Positions 30,519 through 39,765 of a stretch of 64,000 bases of DNA are shown here, piece by piece (within the stretch, counting starts at the first letter, position 1; every line of letters begins with the position of its first letter). Both the position numbers and the translations under genes were made by a program. The notes under the pieces were generated by a model. That model worked only from the letters and a program-made list of their open reading frames with translations, was not told the DNA's origin and did no database searches. This stretch comes from JAEXZL01 sp049943125 (GTDB lineage: Bacteria > Bacillota > Clostridia > Clostridiales > Clostridiaceae), in NCBI RefSeq assembly GCF_049943125.1, contig NZ_CP188040.1, forward strand, positions 1,240,001-1,304,000. The letters run 5' to 3'.

Positions 30519-31934
30519 ATGCACAAGGAATTCAAAGCAGAGGATTTTATAGTTCATGAAGAAATACTAAGGTCCATGTCTTTTGGACAAGAAGCTTCTA
30601 AGGATGAGGCTTATGTAAGCTCACTTTTAGAAAAGGCTCTTGCTCTAAAGGGATTAACCCACGAGGAGGCCTCCGCCCTACTATATGTTGAGGATCCAAG
30701 GATTTTAGAAAAAATGTATAAGGCTGCTGGTGAGATAAAGAAAAAAATTTATGGCAATAGAATAGTTATTTTCGCTCCTCTTTATGTAAGTAACTACTGT
30801 GTTAATAACTGTGAATACTGTGGGTACAAGCATAGTAACAAAGAGCTACCAAGAAAGAAGCTCACTCAAGAGCAAATTAAAGAAGAAATCAGAGTTTTAG
30901 AAAGCATGGGCCATAAGAGACTTGCCCTAGAGCTGGGTGAGGATGATATCAACGCTCCTTTAGATTATGTCTTAGAATCTATAAAAACCATCTACTCTTT
31001 AAAATTTGATAATGGAAGTATAAGAAGAATAAATGTAAACATAGCAGCTACCTCTGTGGAGAACTATAAAAGACTTAATGACGCAGGGATAGGTACCTAT
31101 ATTTTATTCCAGGAAACCTATCACAAAGAAACCTATGAGAAGCTTCATCCTCAGGGACCTAAGCATAATTACAATTATCATACCACAGCAATGGATAGGG
31201 CAAGGGCAGCAGGTATAGATGATGTAGGTATGGGGGTACTCTATGGATTATATGACTATAAATATGAAACCATTGCTCTCTTGATGCATGGAGAGCATTT
31301 AGATAAGGAAACAGGAGTTGGACCACACACCCTCTCCGTTCCTAGACTAAAGCCTGCAGAAAACGTAAGTCCTGAAAACTATCCTTATTTAGTAGATGAT
31401 AAAAGCTTTAAAAAGCTTGTGGCTATTTTAAGATTAGCAGTGCCATACACAGGTATAATTCTTTCCACAAGAGAGGAAACTTCCTTAAGAGATGAGGTTT
31501 TAGCTGTAGGAGTATCTCAGGTGAGTGCTGGCTCCTGTACCGGAGTAGGAGGCTACTCCCTTACTGTTACAAAGGATCCTAAGGAAAAGCCTCAATTTGA
31601 AGTAGGTGACCACCGTTCTCCCATGGAGATTATAAGAAGCTTATGCAAATCAGGCTATATCCCCAGCTATTGCACCGCCTGCTACAGAGAAGGGAGAACT
31701 GGAGAAAGATTTATGCGCCTAGCAAAAAACGGACAGATACACAATGTATGTCAGCCTAATGCACTCCTGACCTTAAAGGAATATCTTGAGGACTACGCTG
31801 ATGAAGAAACTAAGGCCATAGGAGAAGAAGTAATAGCTAAGGAACTTAAGGAAATACCCAAGGAGGCTGCTAGAGTAGCCTGTGAAGAAAAGCTCCAGAG
31901 GATAAAAAATGGAGAAAGAGATTTAAGATTTTAA
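30519..31934 (+). CDS. hydG: [FeFe] hydrogenase maturase HydG (radical SAM tyrosine lyase)
   Basis: 471 residues from the ATG at 30519 (SD AAGGAGTG). The radical SAM cluster motif is C94-x3-C98-x2-C101 (CVNNCEYC), and the C-terminal auxiliary cluster motif CTAC-x22-C (ending in HNVC) is present, which separates HydG from ThiH. HydG splits tyrosine into p-cresol and dehydroglycine and makes the CO and CN ligands for the H-cluster. It lies between the TM1266 gene and hydF; hydE is not in this window. Confidence 0.96.
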   Translation: MHKEFKAEDFIVHEEILRSMSFGQEASKDEAYVSSLLEKALALKGLTHEEASALLYVEDPRILEKMYKAAGEIKKKIYGNRIVIFAPLYVSNYCVNNCEYCGYKHSNKELPRKKLTQEQIKEEIRVLESMGHKRLALELGEDDINAPLDYVLESIKTIYSLKFDNGSIRRINVNIAATSVENYKRLNDAGIGTYILFQETYHKETYEKLHPQGPKHNYNYHTTAMDRARAAGIDDVGMGVLYGLYDYKYETIALLMHGEHLDKETGVGPHTLSVPRLKPAENVSPENYPYLVDDKSFKKLVAILRLAVPYTGIILSTREETSLRDEVLAVGVSQVSAGSCTGVGGYSLTVTKDPKEKPQFEVGDHRSPMEIIRSLCKSGYIPSYCTACYREGRTGERFMRLAKNGQIHNVCQPNALLTLKEYLEDYADEETKAIGEEVIAKELKEIPKEAARVACEEKLQRIKNGERDLRF

Positions 31935-31952
31935 ACCAAGGAGGTTTTATAG

Positions 31953-33167
31953 ATGATAAGTACCCCAAAAGGAAACAGACTTCACATTTCAGTGTTTGGA
32001 AGGAGAAACGCAGGTAAATCCACCCTGGTTAATGCCCTAACCAATCAAAAGCTTTCTCTAGTTTCTGCTGTGCCAGGCACTACTACAGACCCTGTAGAAA
32101 AAGCCATGGAGCTCTTACCTCTTGGTCCAGTAGTGATAGTTGATACCGCCGGTTTAGATGATGAAGGAACCTTAGGCGAGCTTAGAATAAGTAAAACCTA
32201 TGAGGTTATGGATAAGACAGATCTGGCAATACTGGTGCTTATAGCTGGAGAAGAAGACTATGAAATGGAAAAGGAGTGGCTTAGGGAGCTTTCAGAAAGA
32301 AAGATTCCTGTTATAGGGGTAATAAATAAAATTGATATAGCTTCGCCTTTATATCTATGTGCCTTAGAGGAGTTAATAGTGAAGGATCTGGGAATCCCTT
32401 CTATAAGCCTCAGTGCTATAGATAAAGCCAATATTGGACAGCTTAAGGAGGCCATAGTTAAATATGCCCCTACAGATTTTGAGCTTTCCACAATTGTAGG
32501 TGACATCCTCAAACCAAAGGACAAGGTAATCCTCGTTGCCCCTCAGGATATCCAGGCACCTAAGGGAAGACTTATACTCCCTCAGGTACAGGTTATAAGA
32601 GATATTTTAGATAACGATGCCCTAGCTCTTACGGTAAAGGATAGTGAGCTACCAGATATATTAAATAGCTTAAAGGAAAAACCAGATTTAATAATCACTG
32701 ATTCTCAGATATTCAAAAAAGTCAATGCCATGGTACCAGGAGATATTCCTCTAACCTCCTTTTCTATACTCATGGCAAGATACAAGGGTAGCCTCAAGGC
32801 CTTTGTAGAGGGGGCAGAAGCCATAGATACCTTATGCCCTGGAGACAAGGTCCTTATAGCCGAAGCCTGTACCCATCATGCCTTAAAGGGAGATATAGCA
32901 AGGGAAAAGCTCCCCTCCTGGCTTCAGGAAAAGGTAGGAGAAGGACTAATTGTTGAAGTCTGTAGCGGAAAGGACTTCCCAGAGAATCTAAGCTCCTATA
33001 AGCTTATTGTTCACTGCGGCTCCTGCACCTTCAATAGAAAGCAGCTTATGTCAAGGCTGATAAAAGCTGAGGAGGCTGGAGTTCCTATAACCAACTTCGG
33101 AACTGCCATAGCTCACCTCAACGGTATATTGAAGAGGGTAACCTCCATGTTTCCTGAAATAGAATAA
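31953..33167 (+). CDS. hydF: [FeFe] hydrogenase maturase HydF (GTPase and scaffold)
   Basis: 404 residues. The N-terminal GTPase has the P-loop GRRNAGKST (16-24), VDTAGLDDEG and NKID. The C-terminal part holds the Fe-S cluster ligands in EACTHHALKGD and HCGSCTFNRKQ, in line with the conserved CxHx(44-53)HCxxC pattern of HydF. It assembles the two-iron subcluster and hands it to apo-HydA. SD AAGGAGGTTTTATAG; a terminator follows the gene. Confidence 0.96.
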   Translation: MISTPKGNRLHISVFGRRNAGKSTLVNALTNQKLSLVSAVPGTTTDPVEKAMELLPLGPVVIVDTAGLDDEGTLGELRISKTYEVMDKTDLAILVLIAGEEDYEMEKEWLRELSERKIPVIGVINKIDIASPLYLCALEELIVKDLGIPSISLSAIDKANIGQLKEAIVKYAPTDFELSTIVGDILKPKDKVILVAPQDIQAPKGRLILPQVQVIRDILDNDALALTVKDSELPDILNSLKEKPDLIITDSQIFKKVNAMVPGDIPLTSFSILMARYKGSLKAFVEGAEAIDTLCPGDKVLIAEACTHHALKGDIAREKLPSWLQEKVGEGLIVEVCSGKDFPENLSSYKLIVHCGSCTFNRKQLMSRLIKAEEAGVPITNFGTAIAHLNGILKRVTSMFPEIE

Positions 33168-33177
33168 GCAGTATATG

Positions 33178-33207
33178 AAGCCTCCTCTTTAATAAAGGAG
33201 GCTTTTT
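33178..33207 (+). terminator. Terminator after hydF
   Basis: AAGCCTCCT / AGGAGGCTT stem (with CTTTAATAA between the arms) followed by five T. Confidence 0.9.
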
Positions 33208-33279
33208 GCTGCCATAAAAGTATTATCTACATTACTCCCTCATATAATTCTATAAAGCAATTATTAAAGGAGAAAAGCT

Positions 33280-33531
33280 TTGGACAATAAAACATCTAAT
33301 GAAAATCATATTTCCAAGAAAAAATCTAGAATTATTGCAGGACTTTTAGGAGTATTTCTTGGCTTTTTAGGAGTGCATAGATTTTATCTTGGATATAAAG
33401 AAATAGGTACCCTTCAGATAGTTGTCACTATACTTACCTGCTTTGTAGGAGGAGTATGGGGAGTTCTAGAAGGAGTTCTAATATTCCTTAAAATTATGGA
33501 TACGGATGCTCTGGGAAACCAGCTTATATAA
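33280..33531 (+). CDS. TM2 domain membrane protein
   Basis: 83 residues starting at TTG, with AAAGGAGAA in the right place and no in-frame ATG. KKSRIIAGLLGVFLGFLGVHRFYLG is the TM2 signature (helix, then GxHRFYLG), followed by GTLQIVVTILTCFVGGVWGVLEGVLI as the second helix. TM2 proteins are small membrane proteins of unclear function. A hairpin overlaps the last codons. Confidence 0.9.
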   Translation: MDNKTSNENHISKKKSRIIAGLLGVFLGFLGVHRFYLGYKEIGTLQIVVTILTCFVGGVWGVLEGVLIFLKIMDTDALGNQLI

Positions 33532-33545
33532 GCTGGTTACTTTTT
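33519..33545 (+). terminator. Terminator overlapping the 3' end of the TM2 gene
   Basis: AACCAGCTT-ATAT-AAGCTGGTT followed by ACTTTTTATAT. The left arm encodes the last residues of the TM2 protein. Confidence 0.75.
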
Positions 33546-33646
33546 ATATAAAAGATTTTAACTATAAAATAACAATCTATTCACTTCTATTTCCCATAAA
33601 AATGCTATATTGAAAATAAATATATTTGGATAAAGGAGTCATAATC

Positions 33647-34522
33647 ATGAAAAAAGCAAAGCTCATATATAATCCAAAGTCCGGGAAAGAGGAAGCCTCA
33701 TCATCTCTAGATGTGATTTTATCCCTTTATGAAGAGAAGGGTTTTCAGCTTACTCCCCTTCGTCTTCAGGAGGGTCTCGATTTAAAGGAAGAGCTGAAGG
33801 ATATAAATGAATATCACCATATTGCCATAATGGGTGGAGACGGAACCTTAAATTCAATAGTTAATGAGCTTAAAAAAAATAAAGTCGATATACCCATAGC
33901 TATAATACCTGCAGGAACAGCTAATGATATGGCCAGACATTTAAATATTTCTGAGGATATTGAAGAATGCGTTACCAAGATACTATCAACTACACCTAAA
34001 AAAATGGATATAGGAAAGGCCAACGACAGTTATTTCATGAACATGGCCAGCACCGGTATGTTTTCTAATCCCTTTGAGGCAACAGAAGATGATAAGAAAA
34101 CTAAGCTTGGGAAGCTTGCCTACATGGTTACTGGGATAACTCAAATTAACAAGATTCAACCATTTGAATTCAATATAAAAAGCAAAGAATATAATTATCA
34201 AGGTTCTTCTCTTGGAGTTATTTTATTAAATGGAAGCAGCATAGCAAATGTTGACTTGGCTCCTGAAGCTTCAGAAGAAGACGGCTTGCTGGACGTGCTT
34301 GTATTCAGTAAGGATATACTAGAAAATAAATTAAAAGTTGCCTTGAAGCTAATTATGGAGGGAAGCCTTGAGGAGCTGGAGGGTGTCTACCATTACAGAA
34401 GCTCTGAGGTTTACATAGAATGTCCCTCTCAACCACTGACAGACTTAGATGGGGAAAGAGGTCCATCACTACCAGGAGTCTTTAAATGCATTAAAAATGG
34501 AATAAGTATTTTAGGAATATAA
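33647..34522 (+). CDS. Diacylglycerol kinase-family lipid kinase (YegS/BmrU/DgkB-like)
   Basis: 291 residues from the ATG at 33647 (SD AAAGGAGTC). KLIYNPKSGK opens the DAGK catalytic domain, the nucleotide loop is MGGDGTLNSIVNEL, and PAGTANDMARHLN is the second conserved block. DgkB-type enzymes phosphorylate diacylglycerol to phosphatidic acid and recycle lipid released during lipoteichoic acid synthesis; other members phosphorylate related lipids. It is a single gene with its own terminator, convergent with rex. Confidence 0.88.
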   Translation: MKKAKLIYNPKSGKEEASSSLDVILSLYEEKGFQLTPLRLQEGLDLKEELKDINEYHHIAIMGGDGTLNSIVNELKKNKVDIPIAIIPAGTANDMARHLNISEDIEECVTKILSTTPKKMDIGKANDSYFMNMASTGMFSNPFEATEDDKKTKLGKLAYMVTGITQINKIQPFEFNIKSKEYNYQGSSLGVILLNGSSIANVDLAPEASEEDGLLDVLVFSKDILENKLKVALKLIMEGSLEELEGVYHYRSSEVYIECPSQPLTDLDGERGPSLPGVFKCIKNGISILGI

Positions 34523-34523
34523 T

Positions 34524-34566
34524 AAAAGCATCATAGGACTTTTGAATCTGTCCTATGATGCCTTTA
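34524..34566. terminator. Bidirectional terminator between lipid kinase and rex
   Basis: AAAGCATCATAGGAC / GTCCTATGATGCCTTT stem between convergent genes. Confidence 0.9.
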
Positions 34567-34585
34567 CTTTTTATGAGCTTAAGCT

Positions 34586-35221
34586 TTATTCAATATTATT
34601 TATACGATATACAAGAGTTAATAAGCTGTCGCTGAAATGAACATTCCTTATATTGACCTTATCGGTCTCTGGTAGGTCTATAGGAGTAAAATTCCATATG
34701 GCCTTTATATCCGATGTGGATAAGGTTTTATATAGCTCAGGCGCTGCTTTTTTAGGTACGCAGAGAGCTGCTATATCTACAGAGTTTTGCTTAAGGAACT
34801 CCTCTAGATAATCAACGTCGTAAACTTCCTTATTCTTCATTTTAAGGCCAACTATCTTAGGATTTACATCGAAAAGTCCCGCGACATCCATATAATCTTC
34901 CCTATCGTTATAGTAATAAAATAGTGCCTGCCCTAGATTACCAGCTCCTATTATTATAAGGCTATATTTTGTTCTTATGCCCAGTATATCACTGATTTCA
35001 TCATAAAGAATCTGAACATCATATCCATAGCCCTTATGTCCGAAATTACCAAATCGGCTTAAATCCTGCCTGATTTGAGATGAGCTGAAGCCAGTGCATT
35101 TACTAAGCTCACTGGAGGAAATTTTATCAACCTCTCCTAAAAAGTTTTTTAAATGCCTTCGATATTTAGGTAGCCTCTTAATAACACTTGCAGGAATATC
35201 GCTTTTACAGTATTCCTTCAT
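34586..35221 (-). CDS. rex: Redox-sensing repressor Rex
   Basis: 211 residues. A winged-helix DNA-binding part (about 1-80: ISSSELSKCTGFSSSQIRQDL, FGHKGYGYDV) is followed by a Rossmann domain with GAGNLGQAL (92-100) for NAD(H). Rex sits on its operator when NADH is scarce and leaves when NADH builds up, opening fermentation and hydrogen genes. It lies 53 bases downstream of hydA on the same strand without a clear terminator, so it may be transcribed with the hydrogenase it is expected to control. Confidence 0.95.
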   Translation of the reverse strand: MKEYCKSDIPASVIKRLPKYRRHLKNFLGEVDKISSSELSKCTGFSSSQIRQDLSRFGNFGHKGYGYDVQILYDEISDILGIRTKYSLIIIGAGNLGQALFYYYNDREDYMDVAGLFDVNPKIVGLKMKNKEVYDVDYLEEFLKQNSVDIAALCVPKKAAPELYKTLSTSDIKAIWNFTPIDLPETDKVNIRNVHFSDSLLTLVYRINNIE

Positions 35222-35274
35222 ATTCCTCTCTCCAATACACCCTTTATAAGGTCTTAGTCTAATATATTGCTTTA

Positions 35275-37011
35275 TTAAAATTTTTCTCTCTCTACATAAG
35301 TTGTATGAAGAAGCTCATGAGACTTATGTCCTCCAACCTCTCCCAGGAATTCATCATAAATAGTCTTAATAGCAGGATTTTCATGAGACATTCTAACAGC
35401 TCTGTTCTCATCAATATCATAAAGAGCGCTGGCTCGTAAGGATCTTACATCTACATTATTCCTAATGCTGTCAGAAAGAGTTGGCTGACCACCACCATTT
35501 ACGCAGCCTCCAGGACACGCCATTATCTCTATAATATGATATTCCTTTTCTCCGCTCTTAACGCTGTCCAGTACCTTTCTAGCATTGGCAAGACCTGAGG
35601 TAACTGCTACCTTAACCTCTATACCAGCTACATTGTAGGTAGCTTCCTTGATTCCTTCAGTACCTCTAACCTCATTAAACTCTAGCTTTTCAAAATCTCC
35701 ATCTAGCCAGTGGCTTGCAGTTCTTAAGGCTGCTTCCATAACACCGCCGGTAGCACCGAAGATAGCCCCTGCCCCTGAACCAACCTCAAAAGGAAGATCA
35801 TAAGCTTCATCAGGTAATTCATTGAATTTGATTGCTGCCCTCTTAATCATCCTGGCTAGCTCTCTGGTAGTAAGAGCAACATCTACATCCTGCATGCTTT
35901 CTCTCTTCTGCTCATCCCTTGTTACCTCAAACTTTTTAGCGGTACATGGAATTACACTGACAACAAAGATATTATTTGGATCTAAGCCATTCTTTTCAGC
36001 ATAGTAGGTCTTGAGAATTGCACCAAACATCTGCTGAGGTGACTTACAGGTGGATAGATTACTTAAGAATTCAGGATAGTAGTGCTCACAGAACTTAACC
36101 CAGCCTGGACTACAAGAGGTTATAAGTGGGAGCTTTCCACCATTTTTAACCCTATCTAAAAATTCATGAGCTTCCTCCATGATAGTAAGGTCAGCAGTGA
36201 AATCCATGTCAAACACCTGATCTACACCAAGCCTTCTTATAGCTGCAACCATTTTCCCCTCTACATTTGTTCCAACAGGAAGGTCAAAGGCTTCACCTAA
36301 GGTAGCCTTTATAGAAGGTGCTGTAAATACCAATACCTTCTTATCAGGATCTGCTATAGCATCCCATACATCCTCTTCATGAGTTCTTTCTTTAAGAGCA
36401 CCAACTGGGCAAGCTACTATACACTGACCACAGCCAACGCAAGCTACCTCTCCCATTCCTTTTTCAAAGGCACAGCCTATGTGAGTCTTCTGTCCTCTTC
36501 CTATAGCACCAATAACTCCTATACCTTGAGTATCGCCACAGGCTGCAATGCAGCGCCTGCAGAGTATACATTTATTGTTATCTCTCACTATATAAGCTGA
36601 GGTTGTATCTATCTTATAATCATTTACTGTAGGCTCAAACTTGTCTTCTTCAACCCCATATTCATTACAAAGCCTCTGTAGCTCGCAGCTATTGCTTCTC
36701 ACACAGGAGAGACAGGTTTTATCGTGATTTGCTACAATAAGCTCCAGGGTCATCTTTCTAGAAGCTCTTATAGCTGGGGTGTTGGTTAGTACCTCTATTC
36801 CCTCTTCAACAGGATATACACAGGAGGCAACCACACCTCTTCTTCCTTTTATCTCAACCATACAAATTCTGCAGGCACCTATCTTGTTAACATCTTTAAG
36901 ATAGCACAGGGAAGGGATTTCAACCTTAGCTGCCTTTGCTGCCTCAAGTATTGTAGTGCCTTCAGGTACTTGCACTGCTATACCATTTACCTTTAAATTA
37001 ATCATCTTCAT
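35275..37011 (-). CDS. hydA: [FeFe] hydrogenase catalytic subunit, HndD/HydA type
   Basis: 578 residues. An N-terminal 2Fe-2S domain (C36, C47, C50, C64) is followed by the His/Cys 4Fe-4S site HDKTCLSCVRSNSC, then two 4Fe-4S ferredoxin motifs (CILCRRCIAAC, CVGCGQCIVAC). The H-domain has L1 TSCSPGW (from 298), L2 IPCTAKKFE (C356) and L3 MACPGGCVNGGGQP (C499, C503). Where CpI-type enzymes read TSCCPGW, this one has Ser, a variant seen in HndD-like enzymes. With the NuoF- and NuoE-like subunits it should form a multimeric NAD(P)H- and ferredoxin-linked, probably electron-bifurcating hydrogenase. SD GGAGGAGATACT. Confidence 0.95.
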   Translation of the reverse strand: MKMINLKVNGIAVQVPEGTTILEAAKAAKVEIPSLCYLKDVNKIGACRICMVEIKGRRGVVASCVYPVEEGIEVLTNTPAIRASRKMTLELIVANHDKTCLSCVRSNSCELQRLCNEYGVEEDKFEPTVNDYKIDTTSAYIVRDNNKCILCRRCIAACGDTQGIGVIGAIGRGQKTHIGCAFEKGMGEVACVGCGQCIVACPVGALKERTHEEDVWDAIADPDKKVLVFTAPSIKATLGEAFDLPVGTNVEGKMVAAIRRLGVDQVFDMDFTADLTIMEEAHEFLDRVKNGGKLPLITSCSPGWVKFCEHYYPEFLSNLSTCKSPQQMFGAILKTYYAEKNGLDPNNIFVVSVIPCTAKKFEVTRDEQKRESMQDVDVALTTRELARMIKRAAIKFNELPDEAYDLPFEVGSGAGAIFGATGGVMEAALRTASHWLDGDFEKLEFNEVRGTEGIKEATYNVAGIEVKVAVTSGLANARKVLDSVKSGEKEYHIIEIMACPGGCVNGGGQPTLSDSIRNNVDVRSLRASALYDIDENRAVRMSHENPAIKTIYDEFLGEVGGHKSHELLHTTYVEREKF

Positions 37012-37026
37012 AGTATCTCCTCCCTC

Positions 37027-38817
37027 CTACCTTTTTACAACAGCATTAAACTTACAGCTATCCATACATACTCCGCACTTAATGCATTTATCCTTATCTA
37101 TAACATGAGGGTTCTTTACGCTACCGCTGATAGCTCCCACAGGACATTTTCTAGCACAAAGTGTACAACCTCTACATTTATCAGCCTCTATTTCAAAGCT
37201 TAAGAGCTTCTTACATACTCCAGCAGGACATGTCTTATCAATTACATGAGCTTCATATTCATCCCTGAAATATCTTAGGGTAGAAAGAACTGGGTTTGGA
37301 GCTGTCTGGCCAAGTCCACAGAGTGAATTATTCTTAACATAGTAGCAGAGCTCTTCCAGCTTATCTAAATCCTCAAGGGTTCCCCTACCATCAGTAATTT
37401 TATCTAAAATTTCAAGGATTTTTTTGGTACCCAAACGACAAGGAGTACACTTACCGCAGCTTTCATCAACGGTAAAGCCCAAGAAAAACTTAGCTATATC
37501 TACCATACAGTTGTCTTCATCCATAACGATAAGTCCACCTGAACCCATCATAGACCCTATTGATATCAAGGATTCATAATCCATGGGTGTATCTATAAGA
37601 GATGCAGGTATACATCCACCGGAAGGTCCACCAGTTTGAGCTGCCTTAAACTTCTTGCCTCCTGGTATTCCTCCTCCTATGTCATATATAACCTCTCTTA
37701 AGGTTGTTCCCATTGGTATTTCCACAAGTCCTGTGTTAACTATCTTGCCGCCTAAAGCAAACACCTTTGTTCCCTTGGATTTTTCAGTACCCATGGAAGC
37801 AAACCATTCTGGTCCATTGAGAATTATTCTTGGAACATTGGCGTAAGTCTCAACATTATTCAGTATAGTAGGCTTACCAAATAGTCCTTTAACTGCTGGG
37901 AATGGTGGTCTTGGTCTTGGTTCTCCTCTGTTACCTTCTATGGAGGTCATGAGAGCAGTTTCCTCTCCACATACAAAGGCTCCTGAACCCAGACGAACAT
38001 CTACATTAAATTTAAAGCCTGTACCTAATATATTATCTCCTAATAGGCCATATTCTCTTGCATGATTAATCGCCGCCTTTAATCTCTGAACAGCTATAGG
38101 ATATTCCGCTCTAACATAAATATATCCTTGAGTAGATCCTATGGCATAGCCGGCTATTGCCATGGCTTCTAAAACTGCATGAGGGTCACCTTCTAATACA
38201 GAACGGTCCATAAAGGCACCAGGGTCACCTTCATCGGCATTACAGCATACATATTTCTGATCAGCCTCAGAGGCTGCAGCAAAGGCCCACTTTCTTCCTG
38301 TTGGGAAGCCTACTCCTCCTCTACCTCTAAGTCCAGAATCAAGCATAACCTGAATTACCTCTTGAGGTGTCATTTCTGTAAGAACCTTAGCTAGAGCCAT
38401 ATATCCATCTGTGGCTATATATTCATCAATTGATTCAGGGTTGATATTACCACAGTTTCTAAGAGCAACACGGTTTTGCTTTGCATAGAAATCTGTATGA
38501 GCAAGGCTCTTTATGGTATTATCCTCGTTAACTGTTTCCTGATATAAAAGCTTCTTAACAACTCTACCCTTTATGATGTGCTCATCAACAATTTCCTCAA
38601 TATCCTCAACCTTTATATGAGAATAAAAGGCTCCTTCAGGATAAACTATCATTATTGGCCCCTTAGCACAAAGACCGAAGCATCCTGTCATAACTATTTT
38701 TACTTCTTCCTCTAAGCCCTTAGCCTTGATCTGTTTCTCCAGCTCTTCAAGGATACTTCGGGAGTTTGAGGATGTACATCCAGTACCTCCGCACACCAGC
38801 ACATGAGATCTTATCAT
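37027..38817 (-). CDS. hydB: NADH-binding flavoprotein subunit of the hydrogenase (NuoF/HydB/HndC-like)
   Basis: 596 residues. An N-terminal thioredoxin-like 2Fe-2S part (VCGGTGCTSSNS, then TGCFGLCAKGP) precedes the NuoF core with the FMN/NADH loop GLRGRGGVGFPTGRKW and NADEGDPGAFMDRS. The 4Fe-4S site is ESCGKCTPCRLGTKK, and two C-terminal 4Fe-4S motifs follow (CRGCTLCARKCPVGA, CIKCGVCMDSC). It takes electrons from NADH through FMN and passes them to HydA. It lies 15 bases upstream of hydA. Confidence 0.95.
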   Translation of the reverse strand: MIRSHVLVCGGTGCTSSNSRSILEELEKQIKAKGLEEEVKIVMTGCFGLCAKGPIMIVYPEGAFYSHIKVEDIEEIVDEHIIKGRVVKKLLYQETVNEDNTIKSLAHTDFYAKQNRVALRNCGNINPESIDEYIATDGYMALAKVLTEMTPQEVIQVMLDSGLRGRGGVGFPTGRKWAFAAASEADQKYVCCNADEGDPGAFMDRSVLEGDPHAVLEAMAIAGYAIGSTQGYIYVRAEYPIAVQRLKAAINHAREYGLLGDNILGTGFKFNVDVRLGSGAFVCGEETALMTSIEGNRGEPRPRPPFPAVKGLFGKPTILNNVETYANVPRIILNGPEWFASMGTEKSKGTKVFALGGKIVNTGLVEIPMGTTLREVIYDIGGGIPGGKKFKAAQTGGPSGGCIPASLIDTPMDYESLISIGSMMGSGGLIVMDEDNCMVDIAKFFLGFTVDESCGKCTPCRLGTKKILEILDKITDGRGTLEDLDKLEELCYYVKNNSLCGLGQTAPNPVLSTLRYFRDEYEAHVIDKTCPAGVCKKLLSFEIEADKCRGCTLCARKCPVGAISGSVKNPHVIDKDKCIKCGVCMDSCKFNAVVKR

Positions 38818-38836
38818 ATTAAGCTACCTCTCTTTC

Positions 38837-39202
38837 TTATTCTGCAGAACCAATGGTATATTCCGCTACTACTCTGTTATTTACCAGGTGCTCATGGACC
38901 ACCCTTACTGCCTTCTCCGGTGTCATCTTCACGTAAGTTATCTTTTCGTTTCCATCGTAAATTTCCACTATTGGCTCATATCGGCACATCCCAACACAAC
39001 CTGTTTGAGTAACCATAACATGAGAAAGGTTACGCTTTGCAACTTCTTCTGTAAGTGCTGCTAGAACAGGCCTTGCACCAGCTGAAATACCACAGGTAGC
39101 CATACCTACCAGAACTCTAATAGTCTTATTGTTATCATCTCTTAAATTGATGGTATTCTTCATTCTTTCCCGTATTTCTTTTAAATCCTCTATAGACTTC
39201 AC
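38837..39202 (-). CDS. 2Fe-2S thioredoxin-like ferredoxin subunit (HndB-like)
   Basis: 121 residues with the 2Fe-2S pattern C-x11/12-C ... C-x3-C: VGMATCGISAGARPVLAAL and TQTGCVGMCRYEPIVEI. The same fold occurs at the start of the NuoF-like subunit, and it corresponds to HndB of the NADP-reducing hydrogenase. It probably adds an electron-transfer step to the complex. Its start overlaps the end of the ATPase gene upstream by 4 bases. Confidence 0.88.
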   Translation of the reverse strand: MKSIEDLKEIRERMKNTINLRDDNNKTIRVLVGMATCGISAGARPVLAALTEEVAKRNLSHVMVTQTGCVGMCRYEPIVEIYDGNEKITYVKMTPEKAVRVVHEHLVNNRVVAEYTIGSAE

Positions 39203-39753
39203 AATGAAACACCCCCATATAAATCTCTTATTTTTTCATTTACATATTCCTTTATCCAAAGTACAATTTCAGGATTATTCAAAGGAGCTCCTTCCAGGAC
39301 AAGACTTAACTCCTCTGTACTAAATAAAAAACTTCTGCCTCCATAGCTATGAGAATAATTAAGCTTAATATCTGGATGGCATTGAATCAAAGTACCTATA
39401 GTCTCGCCCATATCTCCTAAAGGCACCCTATCTATATGACTATAACCAAAGGTTGCCTCCACGGTAGTTCCTATACTCCTTTTTGACTGAATTTCAAATT
39501 TCCCTCCAGTTGCTTCCGCTGCCTCTTTAAAGAGTGGAATACCCATACCAACCTTTCTTGTAGTCCTGGTAGTGACAAAAGGATTGGTCACCTCTCTAAG
39601 AAACTCTTCTTCCATACCACAGCCATTATCTTTAATGATAATCCTTAATAAATCCTCTTCCACTTTCTCATCAATAGAAATATCAATTGAGGAAGCATTA
39701 GCAGAAACAGAGTTCTCTGAAATATCCAATATGTTTAAAGATAATTCCTTCAA
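39199..39753 (-). CDS. Histidine-kinase-like ATPase in the hydrogenase operon
   Basis: 184 residues of a GHKL/HATPase_c domain: N-box DISENSVSANASSIDI, G1 KDNGCGMEEEFL, then GMGIPLFKEAAEATGGKFEI (G2) and GTTVEATFGYSHIDR. There is no His-phosphotransfer domain or sensor, so it is not a normal two-component kinase. It could be a Ser/Thr-type regulatory kinase or an ATP-dependent helper. Such a gene between the NuoE- and HndB-like genes is a recurrent feature of clostridial hydrogenase operons, but its role has not been worked out to my knowledge. Confidence 0.8.
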   Translation of the reverse strand: MKELSLNILDISENSVSANASSIDISIDEKVEEDLLRIIIKDNGCGMEEEFLREVTNPFVTTRTTRKVGMGIPLFKEAAEATGGKFEIQSKRSIGTTVEATFGYSHIDRVPLGDMGETIGTLIQCHPDIKLNYSHSYGGRSFLFSTEELSLVLEGAPLNNPEIVLWIKEYVNEKIRDLYGGVSL

Positions 39754-39765
39754 AGTATTATCTCC

